Assembly (NCBI RefSeq): GCF_018777385.1
Contig: NZ_JAFJYB010000008.1
Span: forward strand, 1 to 64,000
Reading direction: 5' to 3'
From: Candidatus Symbiopectobacterium endolongispinus
GTDB lineage: Bacteria > Pseudomonadota > Gammaproteobacteria > Enterobacterales > Enterobacteriaceae
DNA length: 64,000 bases
The notes under the pieces are model-generated. The model had not been told where the DNA came from and did no database searches. It saw only the letters and a program-made list of their open reading frames with translations. This document shows, piece by piece, positions 19,713 through 29,390 of the stretch. The translations under genes were made by a program, and so were the position numbers. Each line of letters opens with the position of its first letter. Position 1 is the stretch's first letter.

Positions 19713-20400
19713 ATGTATACTTGTACGGTTAACGGCGTGACAGTGAGGCGTTTTGTCTATCTTTATATTAACGCCAATATGTATTTCATCGTAGATAATG
19801 GACGAGCCATTGTCATCGATCCGCACCAGAGTGATGAGCTACACGCTTTATTAACATCACAGGATATCATTGATATCCTGATTCTGTTGACGCATGAGCA
19901 CCCTGACCATACATCAGGGGTTAATTGGGTTCGGACATTTGCCAATTCTACGGTGATCTGTCAGGATTTTCGTGCTAAGAGTATAGCAATAGAAAAGAAT
20001 AATCGCCCAGTGTTATTATCCTTTATCCTTGCTGAACAAGATAGAATCAATAATACAAATACGGCTGATGAATTTAATAAAATCTTCCCTCAATATGTAT
20101 GTGCAGCGGATATAACCTTTTCTCAAGAGTACATTCACCAATGGCAAGGAAGAACAATAAAGTTTTTATCTACGCCAGGTCACTCTAAAGGGAGTGCAGT
20201 GATTATTTTTGATGAAATGATGATTTTACCGGTGATTCGTTGTTGAAAAAAAACCCGCTATCACGCGTTTCCCCGGGGGAAGTACAAAAGACTATAATAA
20301 TATTACCCTACCTTTTCTAAAGTCATTAGATGAGGATATGCTTTGTTTTCCTGGTCATGGAGATGAAGGCACGCTTAAGGAGATATTTCATGATTTTTGA
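19713..20400 (+). pseudogene. Metallo-beta-lactamase-fold hydrolase, two frameshifts near the C-terminus
   Basis: A glyoxalase-II-like hydrolase of about 229 codons. The metal-binding motif THEHPDHTSG and the later STPGHSKGS and CFPGHGDEGTLKE are present. The frame breaks near 20228, just before the metal-bridging GDSL stretch, and again near 20252 in a run of A. The terminal part is then read to TGA at 20398-20400. It begins one base after the NeuB-like stop and its end overlaps the next gene start, so the cluster is tightly packed. A thioesterase role on CoA or ACP esters would fit the context. That is inference. Confidence 0.8.
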
Positions 20401-21799
20401 CTTTTCTAAATATTCTGACAATACTGCCGTCGTTACTGAGCAAGGTAATACAGTCTCTTATCGAGAGCTTGATGAATTTTGCTCCAGACTTGCTCAGAAT
20501 GTAAAAAAAGATCATTGATATTTAACTTGAGTGCTAACTGTTTGGGGTCATTAATCGGATATTTGATGGCATTAAAATATGGCCATGTATCATTAATGCT
20601 CAGTGAGGATATTAACGAGGAACAACTTAATAATTATATATCAATTTATCAGCCTGAATATATATGTTCCTCAAGCTCTATCTGGCCGATTCTCCTATCC
20701 TGTCATTTATACAGCACATGAATATTCGTTGTTAAGCGTTTCCAAGAAACAAACAGGTATGCATGATGAATTGGCATTGCTGCTGACCACATCAGACTCG
20801 ACGGGGAGTCCAAAATTAGTACGACAAAGTTATAATAATTTGGCAGCTAATACTGCATATATTGTTGAATATCTCAATATTGCAGCCTCTGAACGGGCTA
20901 TTACGTCATTGCCCATGAATTATACATATGGGCTTTCGGTCATTAATTCTCATTTAAGTCGTGGGGCCAGTTTATTTCTTACGAAAGCGACTGTGATGCA
21001 GAGAGACTTTTGGGCTCAGATGACACAATATCGCATTACGTCTTTAGCTGGCGTCCCTTTCACTTATGAGATGTTGAAAAGACTCCGTTTCACATCATTA
21101 GCATTGCCTGATTTAAAAACGCTGACGCAAGCAGGGGGAAAATTGTCTCCTGATTTGCACCGTGTCTTCGCGCATTATGCTAAGGATAACAATAAATCTT
21201 TTGTTGTAATGTACGGTGCTGCTGAAGCAACGGCTCGTATGGCGTACCTACCCTCTGATAAAGCTATCGATAAATGTGGCAGTATAGGTAAAGCTATCCC
21301 CGGCGGAGAATTTGCACTCTGTGATGAACGAGGAAACCTTATTGCCCAGGAGGGCGAGGTTGGTGAGCTGATTTATTGGGGAGACAATGTTGTATTAGGT
21401 TATGCGGAATGCCGTGAGGATCTTCAAAAGGGAAATGAATTTCAAGGGCGCCTTTCTACCGGTGATATGGCTCGCTTTGACAGTGAAGGATACTATTATG
21501 TTGTTGGACGGAGAAAACGGTTCCTCAAAATTTTTGGCAATCTAGTCGGTTTAGATGAGGTTGAAGTACAACTTCGTGACGCTTTTCCTGATATTCACTG
21601 CGCGTGCGCGGGCATTGATGACAAAATGTATGTATTTATTACGGATGATAGCGTTAGCGCCCAAGTCAAGCGTTTCTTGGTTGAGCAGACCCAACTGAAT
21701 CATATCGCCTTCAAGATTATCACGCTCTACAGCATTCCAAAAAATGGAGCCGGAAAAACGCTCTACTCACAACTGGAAGCATATTATAATGCAATATGA
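20390..21799 (+). pseudogene. AMP-dependent acyl ligase (ANL superfamily), two frameshifts
   Basis: The product is an adenylate-forming enzyme of about 470 aa. It starts at the ATG at 20390 after AAGGAG and overlaps the hydrolase gene. Motifs present are the P-loop LLTTSDSTGSPKLV, GVPFTYEML, VMYGAAEATARM, STGDMARFDSEGYYYVVGR and the C-terminal NGAGKT lysine. One A is lost in the A-run near 20512, and an indel lies near 20655. The P-loop has TSDSTG where the family has TSGSTG. The enzyme would activate a free acid as acyl-AMP for transfer to CoA, an ACP or the LuxE-like partner downstream. Confidence 0.83.
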
Positions 21800-22860
21800 T
21801 GATATTCTTCATTCCTTGCCTTACTCACTTAATAGAGAAGAAAAGCGCGCTTTGATTTTGCAGCGTTTATCCGATCTGACGGCGTATCATTATGCGCATT
21901 GTTTGGCTTATCATCGCATTTTGAATGGTTTGAACCTGGCACAGGTAAATTATCAGGCAGTTGAAGATATTCCTTTTATTCCTGTTTCTTTATTCAAAGA
22001 GATGGCGCTTTCCAGCGTTGCTTCGGACCAGATCGTAAAAACCATGACATCCTCAGGAACTACGCGTTTCCAAGATCTTTCTAAATAAAGCAACTGCTGC
22101 TAATCAACAAAAGACTTTAGTAAAGATTGTTAATGATTTTATTGGCCCATCGCGATTGCCATTGTTGATTATCGATTCTCCATCGGTCATGAAAGATCGT
22201 CGACTTTTTTCGGCTCGTGGCGCTGGTATCTTCGGTTTTTCGATTTTTGGTACTGATAGGACCTATGCGTTGGACGATAATATGGAGTTAGATTTTCCAA
22301 CAATCCTTGCTTTTCTGGATAAGCATCGTGGTAAACCTATATTGCTGTTTGGTTTTACATTTATGGTATGGCAGCATTTCTATAAGCAGCTGCTTGCAAA
22401 CGATAAAAAAATAGATCTCTCCTCTGGCATATTAATCCATGGTGGCGGTTGGAAAAAATTACAGTCTGAAGCAGTCTCTCCAGCTGGATTTGTTGCTGCA
22501 TTGAATCAAGTTTGTGGCATACAACGCGTCCACGATTATTATGGGGTGGTTGAATAAACCGGCTGTATCTACATGCAATGTGAAGAAGGCCATCCGCATG
22601 CTAGTATTTTCTCCGATATTATTATTCGCAATCACAACGATTTTTCGGTATGTGCTGAGGGAGAGCCGGGCATTATTCAGGTGCTGTCTCTGATCCCCGA
22701 ATCATATCCTGGACACTCTCTTCTCACCGAAGATCGGGGAGTCATATTTGGAGAAGACAATTGCCCCTGTGGTCGTAAGGGCAAATACTTCAAGATTCTT
22801 GGGCGTGTAAAAAATGCTGAACTGCGAGGATGTAGTGATACCTATGCAGCACAATTTTGA
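21789..22860 (+). pseudogene. LuxE-like acyl-protein synthetase, one frameshift and one stop
   Basis: The gene encodes a protein of about 356 codons like LuxE acyl-protein synthetase (PaaK-related). Motifs are YHRILNGLN, EDIPFIPVSLFKE, TMTSSGTT (ATP-binding), GFTFMVWQHF, ILIHGGGWKK and YYGVVE. One base is missing just after TSSGTT near 22068. TAA at 22555-22557 follows VVE where CAA (VEQTG) is expected. The tail with CPCGRKGKYFKILGR is conserved. In luminous bacteria LuxE activates fatty acids for the reductase LuxC, and here a LuxC-like gene overlaps its 3' end. No luxAB are present, so light production is not implied. The pair should make an aldehyde from an acid. Confidence 0.85.
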
Positions 22861-24046
22861 GAACACATCTTTTTTGGTGGGGAATATCACTGCACTCCAG
22901 CAGATGAATAGTTTGCGCGCGCTCCCTGTTTGATGAAGAAATCATCGATTTTTTGAACAGTCTGGCAAAACGCTTATTCCTTAATACATTAGCGAAAACC
23001 TATCCTGATGTGATTAGTTTTGCTTTTTGGTGCCGCAAGAGTTCTGTATTAAGCATGAAACAGGGATATCCGGATTTGTCGACCCGTTGTGGGCGTGGTG
23101 TCGCTTTCATATTGCCCCCTCGAACGTTGCCGTCAACTTAGCCTACTCGCTGGTTGCAGGGCTGTTGAGTGGCAATGCGAATGTGGTCAGGGTGCCATCG
23201 CGTGATTTTCAGCAGGTAGAGATCATTTGTCACGAAATAAAGATGACATTGCAAGAGCATCCGCAGATTTCACCTTATATTTGCCTGATACGTTACGAGC
23301 GTGATAAAGCAACTAATGATTGGCTTTCTGCACGTTGTCATAGCCGGTTGATCTGGGGAGGTGGCGCCACGATCATGGCGCTCCGCGAATCACCTATGCA
23401 AGCGCGAAGCATCGATATTGCCTTCGCAAATCGTTATTCTTTTGCATTGGTGGATGCGGCTCATTATTTGTCAGTACCGGATAAACGTGCTGCAGCTGAA
23501 CATTTTTATAATGATACTTTCTTGACGGATCAAAATGCCTGCACTTCGCCAAGGTTAATTATCTGGTTAGGTCGCGATGATGAGGTGAACTCGGCACGTG
23601 CGACGTTTTGGGCTGAATTTGAAGCATTTTCTCAGGAGAGATATATCCTTCAGGAAGCTGTTGCTATCAAAAAATTGACTCAGTTTTGCCTGTTGAGTAG
23701 TGCACGTGAAGGGGTAACGAAAGTATCTGGGGATAGAAATCTGGTTTATCGTGTCCAATTGGACTCCCTGGATGAAGAAACGATGAGCTTAACTGGCGCT
23801 GGTGGCTATTTTATGGAGTATCTGGCGCATGATATAAGTGAAATATATCCTGTGTGTGATGAGCGCTGTCAGACAATCTCTGTGTTGGGAATAACCAATA
23901 ACACACTTGCTACCTTTCTTTCTCAGTATCACCCCAAAGGTGCCGATCGTATTGTTCCTATGGGAAGAGGTATGGACTTCAGTTTACAATGGGATGGTTA
24001 TGATCTGATTTACACGCTCTCACGGACCATCAATCTTACACTCTAA
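22844..24046 (+). pseudogene. LuxC-like acyl-CoA/acyl-protein reductase, two frameshifts
   Basis: LuxC-family reductases reduce an acyl thioester to an aldehyde with NADPH. Recognisable segments are DVISFAFWCRKSS, GRGVAFHIAPSNVAVNLAYS (after restoring the frame), GLLSGNANVVRVPS, LIWGGGATIMALRESP and FLTDQNACTSPRLIIW, which holds the active-site Cys. One base is missing near 22925 (after NSLRAL) and one T near 23107. From there the frame is open to 24046. The start ATG lies inside the luxE-like gene (17-bp overlap), so the two are translationally linked. This is the last gene of the island; a terminator follows. Confidence 0.86.
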
Positions 24047-24112
24047 AACTTGATCTGTTGTTGCCGCTCAATTCATTGAGATAAATCAGGCAATAAATAC
24101 ACATATTCCCCT

Positions 24113-24143
24113 AAAAGTCCTGGCCTCAAGTCGGGACTTTTTT
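24113..24143 (+). terminator. Terminator at the end of the modification island
   Basis: AAAAGTCC at 24113-24120 pairs with GGACTTTT at 24134-24141 and is followed by more T. It lies 67 bp after the last island gene and separates it from fliA. Confidence 0.85.
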
Positions 24144-24481
24144 CTTTCAGAATCAGATGGATCGATGCAATCGGCGTTGGGTTTCACAACGGTTGCAGAG
24201 GTTAGTCAGTCAATCATATGTCGCTGCGTCAGGGTTTTTTGTTCACCGGTACGGAATATTGAGTAATAAAGCTAAACAGACTAGTCTGCATACCAGCCAA
24301 AGCGACTAACCCACTGACCAGACTGCTATTCATAACGCCATCTTCCTGAAGGACTGATAGTATGTCGATATTGTCACATACCCCAAATAGCCCCCTATTT
24401 ACATCCCTATTCGCAGCATTGGACACTCTACGCAAACGCATAATAGTGTCGATAACACTATCATCGTAGGTATTTGTCACT
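24144..24481. other. Gene-poor stretch upstream of fliA
   Basis: About 340 bp between the island terminator and fliA. I see no recognisable gene. A minus-strand reading frame at 24229-24510 could encode 93 residues, but it has no family resemblance, no ribosome binding site I trust, and overlaps the start of fliA. The fliA promoter should lie here; I do not see a convincing sigma-28 or FlhDC site. Confidence 0.4.
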
Positions 24482-25204
24482 GTGAGCGATCTGTATACCG
24501 CCGAAGGCACAATGGATAAGAATTCCCTCTGGCAGCTCTATGTTCCATTAGTACGCCATGAAGCCTTGCGTTTACAGGTTCGCCTTCCCGCGAGCGTTTA
24601 GCTGGACGATCTGCTGCAAGCAGGAGGCATTGGCCTGCTGAGTGCCGTTGAACGCTTCGACTCTTTGCAGGAAACCGCCTTTACCACCTACGCCGTGCAG
24701 CACATCCGAGGTGCGATGTTGGATGAGTTGCGCAGCCGGGATTGGGTGCCGCGCAGTGTGTGGCGTAATGCGCGGGAAGTGGCACAGGCGATGCAACAGG
24801 CGGAACAGCAACTCGGCCGCACGCCCACGGAGCAAGAAGTGGCGCAGTCGTTAAACATCACGCTGGAAGATTATCGTCAGATATTGCTGGATACCAATAA
24901 TAGCCAGCTGTTCTCTTACGATGAATGGCGTGAAGAACACGGCGACAGTGCTGAGGCGCTTCTTGAAGGCAATGAAGAAGCGAATCCGCTACATCAGCTG
25001 ATGGAAGGCAGTTTACGCCATCGCGTGATGGACGCTATCGAGAATTTACTAGAGCGTGAGAAATTGGTTTTGACGCTCTATTACCAGGAAGAACTCAACC
25101 TGAAAGAAATTGGGGCCGTTCTTGATGTTGGTGAATCTCGTGTCAGTCAGTTGCATAGCCAGGCGATAAAGCGACTGCGCGCGAAGCTTATGCAGGAACA
25201 GTAA
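24482..25204 (+). pseudogene. fliA: Flagellar sigma factor FliA (sigma-28), nonsense at codon 40
   Basis: The frame starting with GTG at 24482 gives SDLYTAEGTMDKNSLW and aligns with FliA over its whole length, ending RLRAKLMQEQ at 25204. TAG at 24599-24601 replaces the conserved Glu of PASVELDDLLQAGG (GAG to TAG), in sigma region 2. Region 2.4, region 3 and the region 4 helix-turn-helix (LKEIGAVLDVGESRVSQLHSQ) remain open. Two further changes at normally conserved arginines (YAVQHIRG, RSVWRNAREV) look like relaxed selection. Internal re-initiation would lack most of region 2.1. The sigma-28 regulon (fliC and fliD promoters in this window) is therefore probably silent. Confidence 0.92.
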
Positions 25205-25342
25205 CCACTGCATGCAGGAATAGTGTTATCAAAGGATATCGGGCTTTACGCTCAAGCATGTCTTACAGCGTCATTGACATATAATGGCGCCGCTGCATAG
25301 TGGCCTGCGTAAAAATGATATCCACTCTCATAGAATAGATTC

Positions 25343-25645
25343 ATGCTGTCTTCACCGCGAAAAAAACAGCTTCTTAGCCGCTATTTGAAAGACTTCAAAC
25401 ATAAGCAAACCCATTGCTCAAATTGCAGGAAACCCCTCGATCGCGTATCGCTGGTGTTTCGCAATCAGCTTATTAATAAAAAAAGTTTGGGTGATTTTGA
25501 TCGCTTGATTGAAGAGGATGTATGGCTGTCGCTACAATATGAACTTATTCCGGTGTGTCGTTTTTGTAGCGAAGTTTTTTGTAACACACACCAGTTATTT
25601 CAAGATCAAGGATTTTACCCATTATGCGCACCCGTGCGCCAATAG
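25343..25645 (+). pseudogene. fliZ: FliZ, truncated at the phage junction
   Basis: FliZ is a DNA-binding antagonist of sigma-S programmes and is normally near 170-180 aa. The first about 90 residues match FliZ (LLSRYLKDFKHKQTHCSNCRKPLD, then CRFCSEVFCNTHQ). Similarity ends at about 25612-25620, after QDQGF, exactly where a XerC-arm-like sequence (25622-25632) and phage-like DNA begin. The remaining few codons to 25645 are unrelated. The core/arm-binding integrase-like domain is lost, so the gene is truncated. It lies 138 bp downstream of fliA, the normal fliAZ order. Confidence 0.9.
25622..25632 (-). repeat. XerC-arm half-site at the fliZ breakpoint
   Basis: TTATGCGCACC on the plus strand is the exact complement of GGTGCGCATAA, the XerC-binding arm of the E. 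coli dif site. It sits within 10 bp of the point where fliZ similarity ends and is inverted relative to the dif-like site at 30133. The spacer next to it (TACCCA) is only loosely dif-like and the XerD arm is not recognisable. Confidence 0.65.
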
Positions 25646-25723
25646 CCCAATCTACGCCGTCATCGTCACCAAAGCCCCTGAACGGCATTGCTGGCACGTT
25701 CTTTGTCTTCGACCATCAGGCGC

Positions 25724-27064
25724 TTATAGCGCTTCTAAGGCCGCTAAAAGCCAAACCCGCCTTGCAGGACGCTGACGCGCATCACAAAAACACCCCCCGC
25801 GCAACACTTCTCTGGCCATCCGCGTAGCTGCCGCTTCTTGCGACGCCTGCTGAAGTTCTTCAACTGTCACCGGCGAAGGGGGTGAGAAAGGTACGCCCTG
25901 ATAATCCGGTTGTGATGCAGAATGCATCATGACATTGTTGACGATATCTTTCATTGCCGGTAGCGGTAACGGCGCTGTCATTTTTTCAGCCTGTTATGAT
26001 ACCGCATCATCAGATGAAATACGGGAAACTATTTTTTCCTTGAGCTCTGATGTCAGTGATATATTACCTAACTGATGCGTCTTTTTACGCAGTCGACATT
26101 CAATATTATAAGAAACAGGATGCAGATAACTCTCTTTATAATCATAGGTGATTTGAACACGAGGCAATACAGGATACCCAGAAGCAAAAATCCCCTCACC
26201 GTCATACCCGGAAACAGAAAAAGAAACGATATCCGAATTTCCTTTTTCTTGTGAATGAAACACACAGGCAGACAAGGCCGTTAAATCGTTGCTAAACAAT
26301 TTACCCTGCCCGTCCTCAGAGACAAACTTGTAGCCCTCACCGGTTTCAGACCAATCACCCATATAGACATCAGACGCACAGGAAAAGTTTTCCATTTGAT
26401 AGACAGGCGACGGTTTAAAAACAAAAAGCTCAACCTTATCGGGCACGATAACAAAAACAGACTTTGATGGCACAGAATCAAAATTCACAACTCCACCACT
26501 ATAATCAAAAACGGAAGAACCATCCGCCGTTTTTAAATAAAACCGGCCATTTTTTCAACCTCTCCAGATTTTGTTAGTTGAATATTTTTATTCTCTTCAA
26601 ATGCATGCACCTCAATATCAGATGGCGTTATCAGCCCCATCTCGACGAGTTTATGTGCCCATACCTCGTTCTGCGAAAATGGTATCGCAGGCACATCCTG
26701 TGAACCGGCTTTATCATCGCTGAATAGGACATCGCCGCCTCTAAAGCCAACCCGACAGCCACAGTCTGAGGTGTTCCGCGCAACCCCTCCGCTAACGCCC
26801 GTTTGCTAAAAATACGCGACATCACCTTACCAAAACCGGATTGCTCTGCCGCATGGGTTACGGCCTTCGCCCGGGCAACCTTGGCAAATTCTGCATCATT
26901 GGCCGCTGACATGGCCCCCTGTTTGCTGCCGGCGGAAATGAAGGTGCAACAGACGGAGCAGGAACAGGTTTAGGTTCAGCCTGAGCAAAAGCCATCCCTG
27001 AAAAGCCTAATAACATCAAAGACAAAACTACCCGTTCAATCCCTGTATTACCGCCCATGCGCAT
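25724..27064 (-). pseudogene. Long secreted phage protein in the minor-coat/adsorption position, multiply broken
   Basis: Translation from the ATG at 27064 (GGGGG 6 bases upstream) gives a signal peptide (VVLSLMLLGFSGMAFAQA) and a Pro-rich stretch. The frame must shift near 26930 to continue with SAANDAEFAKVARAKA, near 26705 to reach DDKAGSQDVPAIPF, and near 26540 to reach YLKTADGSSVFDYSGG. The frame is then open to a TAA at 25994-25996. In-frame coding potential continues after it (QAEKMTAPLPLPAMKDIV) to 25724. Position after the major coat gene suggests a pIII-like adsorption protein. I do not recognise its sequence family. The 3' limit is uncertain. Confidence 0.6.
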
Positions 27065-27143
27065 AGTAACCCCCAGATAAACCCCAGCATATTCCAGTCA
27101 AGCATCGGCATAAAAAGGGGCGTTGCGGCCCCTCCCCCGTTTA

Positions 27144-27383
27144 TTAAGCGCTTTTGACCATGCGCAATAAAAAGCGAACCCCGGCATAGGCTGCATACAG
27201 CGTCATTAACGTGGCGGCGATAGCAAGAATACCAGTGGAAACCGTACTAAAATTTACCGCATTGGTGAGAGGTGTTAAATCTACGCCCGTACTGCCTGCA
27301 GGAGGGTTAGCCCATGCAGGCATTCCCAATCCCATCGCAAAAAAGACCAGTAGCGCAGCAAAATACCCTTTTACTATTTGCAT
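27144..27383 (-). CDS. Inovirus major coat protein (pVIII-like)
   Basis: A 79-aa protein with a cleavable signal peptide (hydrophobic residues 9-25 ending PAWA) and a mature part of about 54 residues. One transmembrane helix (TGILAIAATLMTLYAAYAGV) is followed by a positively charged tail (RFLLRMVKSA). This is the classic layout of a filamentous phage major coat protein: stored in the inner membrane, with the basic C-terminus facing the DNA. A GGAGT ribosome binding site precedes the ATG. Intact. The assignment rests on architecture and context rather than on strict sequence similarity. Confidence 0.8.
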   Translation of the reverse strand: MQIVKGYFAALLVFFAMGLGMPAWANPPAGSTGVDLTPLTNAVNFSTVSTGILAIAATLMTLYAAYAGVRFLLRMVKSA

Positions 27384-27410
27384 AAAAGACTCCTTTAAAA
27401 ATAAATGCCG

Positions 27411-27638
27411 TTAACCGTGCTTAACCATATTCAATAAAACCCCAAGCCCTTTGGAAAATAAATACAGCGCACACACGGAGGTAAACGCAATACCCCAAAA
27501 TTGTCCTGTTGTTGCCGGGTCAATCACAGAGGATTGCGGATATGGCAACTCGGATAATGTCAAGGTGACAGACTGGCAATGCTGAGAAGATGGCATATCG
27601 CAAATCTGTCCGTTAACCGTTATATTTTGAGATGCCAT
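27411..27638 (-). CDS. Small phage membrane protein (minor coat-like)
   Basis: A 75-aa protein with no signal peptide, two Cys near the start (GQICDMPSSQHCQ) and one transmembrane helix (FWGIAFTSVCALYLFSKGLG) before a short basic tail. It lies between the ssDNA-binding gene and the major coat gene, where inoviruses encode pVII/pIX-like minor coat proteins. Its tail (LLNMVKHG) resembles that of the major coat protein (LLRMVKSA), which hints at common origin. Intact; exact role inferred. Confidence 0.65.
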   Translation of the reverse strand: MASQNITVNGQICDMPSSQHCQSVTLTLSELPYPQSSVIDPATTGQFWGIAFTSVCALYLFSKGLGVLLNMVKHG

Positions 27639-27682
27639 AGCGTATTACCTAATAGTAAAAAAAAGCTAACTTACAACATGCT

Positions 27683-27959
27683 CTAAGATTTGCCCGTAAT
27701 TAGTTCCCTTCTCTTTTTGTTGATTTGCTTGTTCGTATACTCAAATGTGCGCTTATAACCTGAAACACGACAATGCAAATCCACAATTTCATCACCCACC
27801 CCACCAATGGTTTTCTTGGAGCGTATTTTTAAAAAAGAAGGAAAACTATAGGCATCAATAGCAGGTACAATAACAATATTATAATAAAAGCCGCCACTGT
27901 TAGTGACCCCAGTAATTTTTTCCTGAAACTGTTGTTTCTAAATTCGCTAATTCAATCAT
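27683..27959 (-). pseudogene. Phage ssDNA-binding protein (pV-like), frameshifted near the start
   Basis: From the ATG at 27959 the protein begins MIELANLETT. An indel near 27930 breaks the frame. The other frame continues QFQEKITGVTNSGGFYYNIV, then SFPSFLKIRSKKTIGGVGDEI and a basic tail ending at TAG 27683-27685. At about 92 aa, beta-rich and directly downstream of the replication gene, it fits the single-stranded-DNA-binding protein that coats inovirus DNA before packaging. Frame restoration is my reading. Confidence 0.65.
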
Positions 27960-27980
27960 AATAGAACCTCTTTTTGTATA

Positions 27981-29264
27981 TTAAGCGTTAATCACTCGTT
28001 TGAAATCATAAATATTCTCTGCTCTATCAAAAACACTGACAGGCTCAACATACCAATCAGTACGCTGATGACTAAAGTCAACATTGATAACTTTAAGCAA
28101 CGGTACAATATTCGATTTATCTGCACTAAGATTTTGCAACTGAGCTTTACTTATTCCAATTGACATCAAATCGGTAACATGCCGCCAAAAAGAATTGCGC
28201 GCCATGGCTTGAGATACAGCATCATAACCTTCATTTACCAGTCGTCGATAAAATCCAAACAACCTTAACGCTTTAGAATAACTGATATCCCCTTTGGGAG
28301 TGATAGTATGAAAACTCATCTTTAACAATTCAAGGATTTCATCGTCGCAATAAATGTTCATAACATTACCTTCCAAGGCTTCCAATAAATCACGAAATGC
28401 AAAAGACCATAAATCCGCAATCAGTGACTTACCATCACAATCATATTTTATCTGATATTTAACCGCATCCCAGAACCGCATCGGGATACCAAAACTCCTA
28501 ATAAACCGCTGCACTAAACGTGCTTCAAATCGCACCAAATTAGAAGAAAAATTTTGAAGTTCAGAATTTGATATTATCGCAAAACGACGCTTCACCGCAT
28601 CATTATCAGGTTTTTTCTTAATTTCTCTACGCAACTCATCAACCTGCTTTAATAATTCAGGGTGTTTTAAATAAGCTACCAATATCCTGTGCCGACTACC
28701 TTCATTCCATGTAACCGTAGTTTCATGCTCCTGCGCCTTGGTTCTCTTGGTTTGTCCATTACTGACATTGCGTAAACAGTATATAACCTGTTTTGAAATA
28801 AATTCATTTTCAACTTTTGCTGAATAGGTGACATCCATGCGATCGATAAGAGTCTGCTCAATATAGAGCATGTCATACAATTCTGGCAGTGAGATTGCCA
28901 GATTATAAAAAAACTCAGCACCACACAAAGCCAAATCGGTGCTACCGAAAACATTATGACCTTGTAGCAGCTTTGCCGGAGATGCCTTAAGTTCCACGCA
29001 CGGGAACCGATTGAAAGAACCCGCATAAACTTTCATCGCTAACCAGCTGTAATGTGTGGGCAAAGAATCAAACGGATGAGTCAGCCCTGTAACCGTCAAA
29101 TCACCATTAATCTCAAATTCAACAGCACGTGCTGATAACCGAAGTCCTGAAATCTTGGCGACCTGCTCAAGATCGATGTAGGTACCTCCCCGCTTGTCAG
29201 CAGACTTAACAGTGATTAAATGCTCTGTTTTAAAAGGAATAGACAACTTAAGCAGGTCAATCAT
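27981..29264 (-). CDS. Phage replication initiation protein (Ff pII/pX family)
   Basis: An intact protein of about 427 aa, near the 410 aa of Ff pII. The start MIDLLKLSIPF and the later basic, alpha-helical region (ELRREIKKKPDNDAVKRRF) with LVRFEARLVQRFI are typical of phage/plasmid replication protein II/X. These proteins nick the plus origin and start rolling-circle replication. I use the ATG at 29264; an in-frame TTG at 29312 is less likely. It is the first gene of the leftward phage operon and the best preserved one. Repeats in the upstream 29284-29350 region may be its control sites. Confidence 0.85.
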   Translation of the reverse strand: MIDLLKLSIPFKTEHLITVKSADKRGGTYIDLEQVAKISGLRLSARAVEFEINGDLTVTGLTHPFDSLPTHYSWLAMKVYAGSFNRFPCVELKASPAKLLQGHNVFGSTDLALCGAEFFYNLAISLPELYDMLYIEQTLIDRMDVTYSAKVENEFISKQVIYCLRNVSNGQTKRTKAQEHETTVTWNEGSRHRILVAYLKHPELLKQVDELRREIKKKPDNDAVKRRFAIISNSELQNFSSNLVRFEARLVQRFIRSFGIPMRFWDAVKYQIKYDCDGKSLIADLWSFAFRDLLEALEGNVMNIYCDDEILELLKMSFHTITPKGDISYSKALRLFGFYRRLVNEGYDAVSQAMARNSFWRHVTDLMSIGISKAQLQNLSADKSNIVPLLKVINVDFSHQRTDWYVEPVSVFDRAENIYDFKRVINA

Positions 29265-29283
29265 GAATAAGGCAGCCTTATGC

Positions 29284-29350
29284 GTAACTGTTGAAGTTAC
29301 TATAAGAACCAATAAAGGTTACTGTCAACATAAAAGTTAAGTAAAGTTAC
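29284..29350. repeat. Four AAGTTAC-type repeats between rep and the regulator
   Basis: AAGTTAC occurs at 29294-29300 and 29344-29350, with variants AGGTTAC at 29316-29322 and AAGTTAA at 29334-29340. GTAAC at 29284-29288 forms an inverted pair with the first copy. The block lies exactly between the divergent rep and regulator genes, so it is a candidate operator array for the phage repressor. Origin function is an alternative. Confidence 0.55.
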
Positions 29351-29390
29351 ATCAAGAGATAATAAGGAAAATTCACATGAAGACAAAGAA

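Noticed and set aside
21789-24046. Bioluminescence (lux) operon
   Set aside because: Only LuxE- and LuxC-like genes are present and they sit in a sugar/acyl cluster; no luciferase luxAB or luxD.
24229-24510. Possible 93-aa minus-strand gene before fliA
   Set aside because: Overlaps the fliA start, has no recognisable family and no convincing start signal; listed only as gene-poor DNA.
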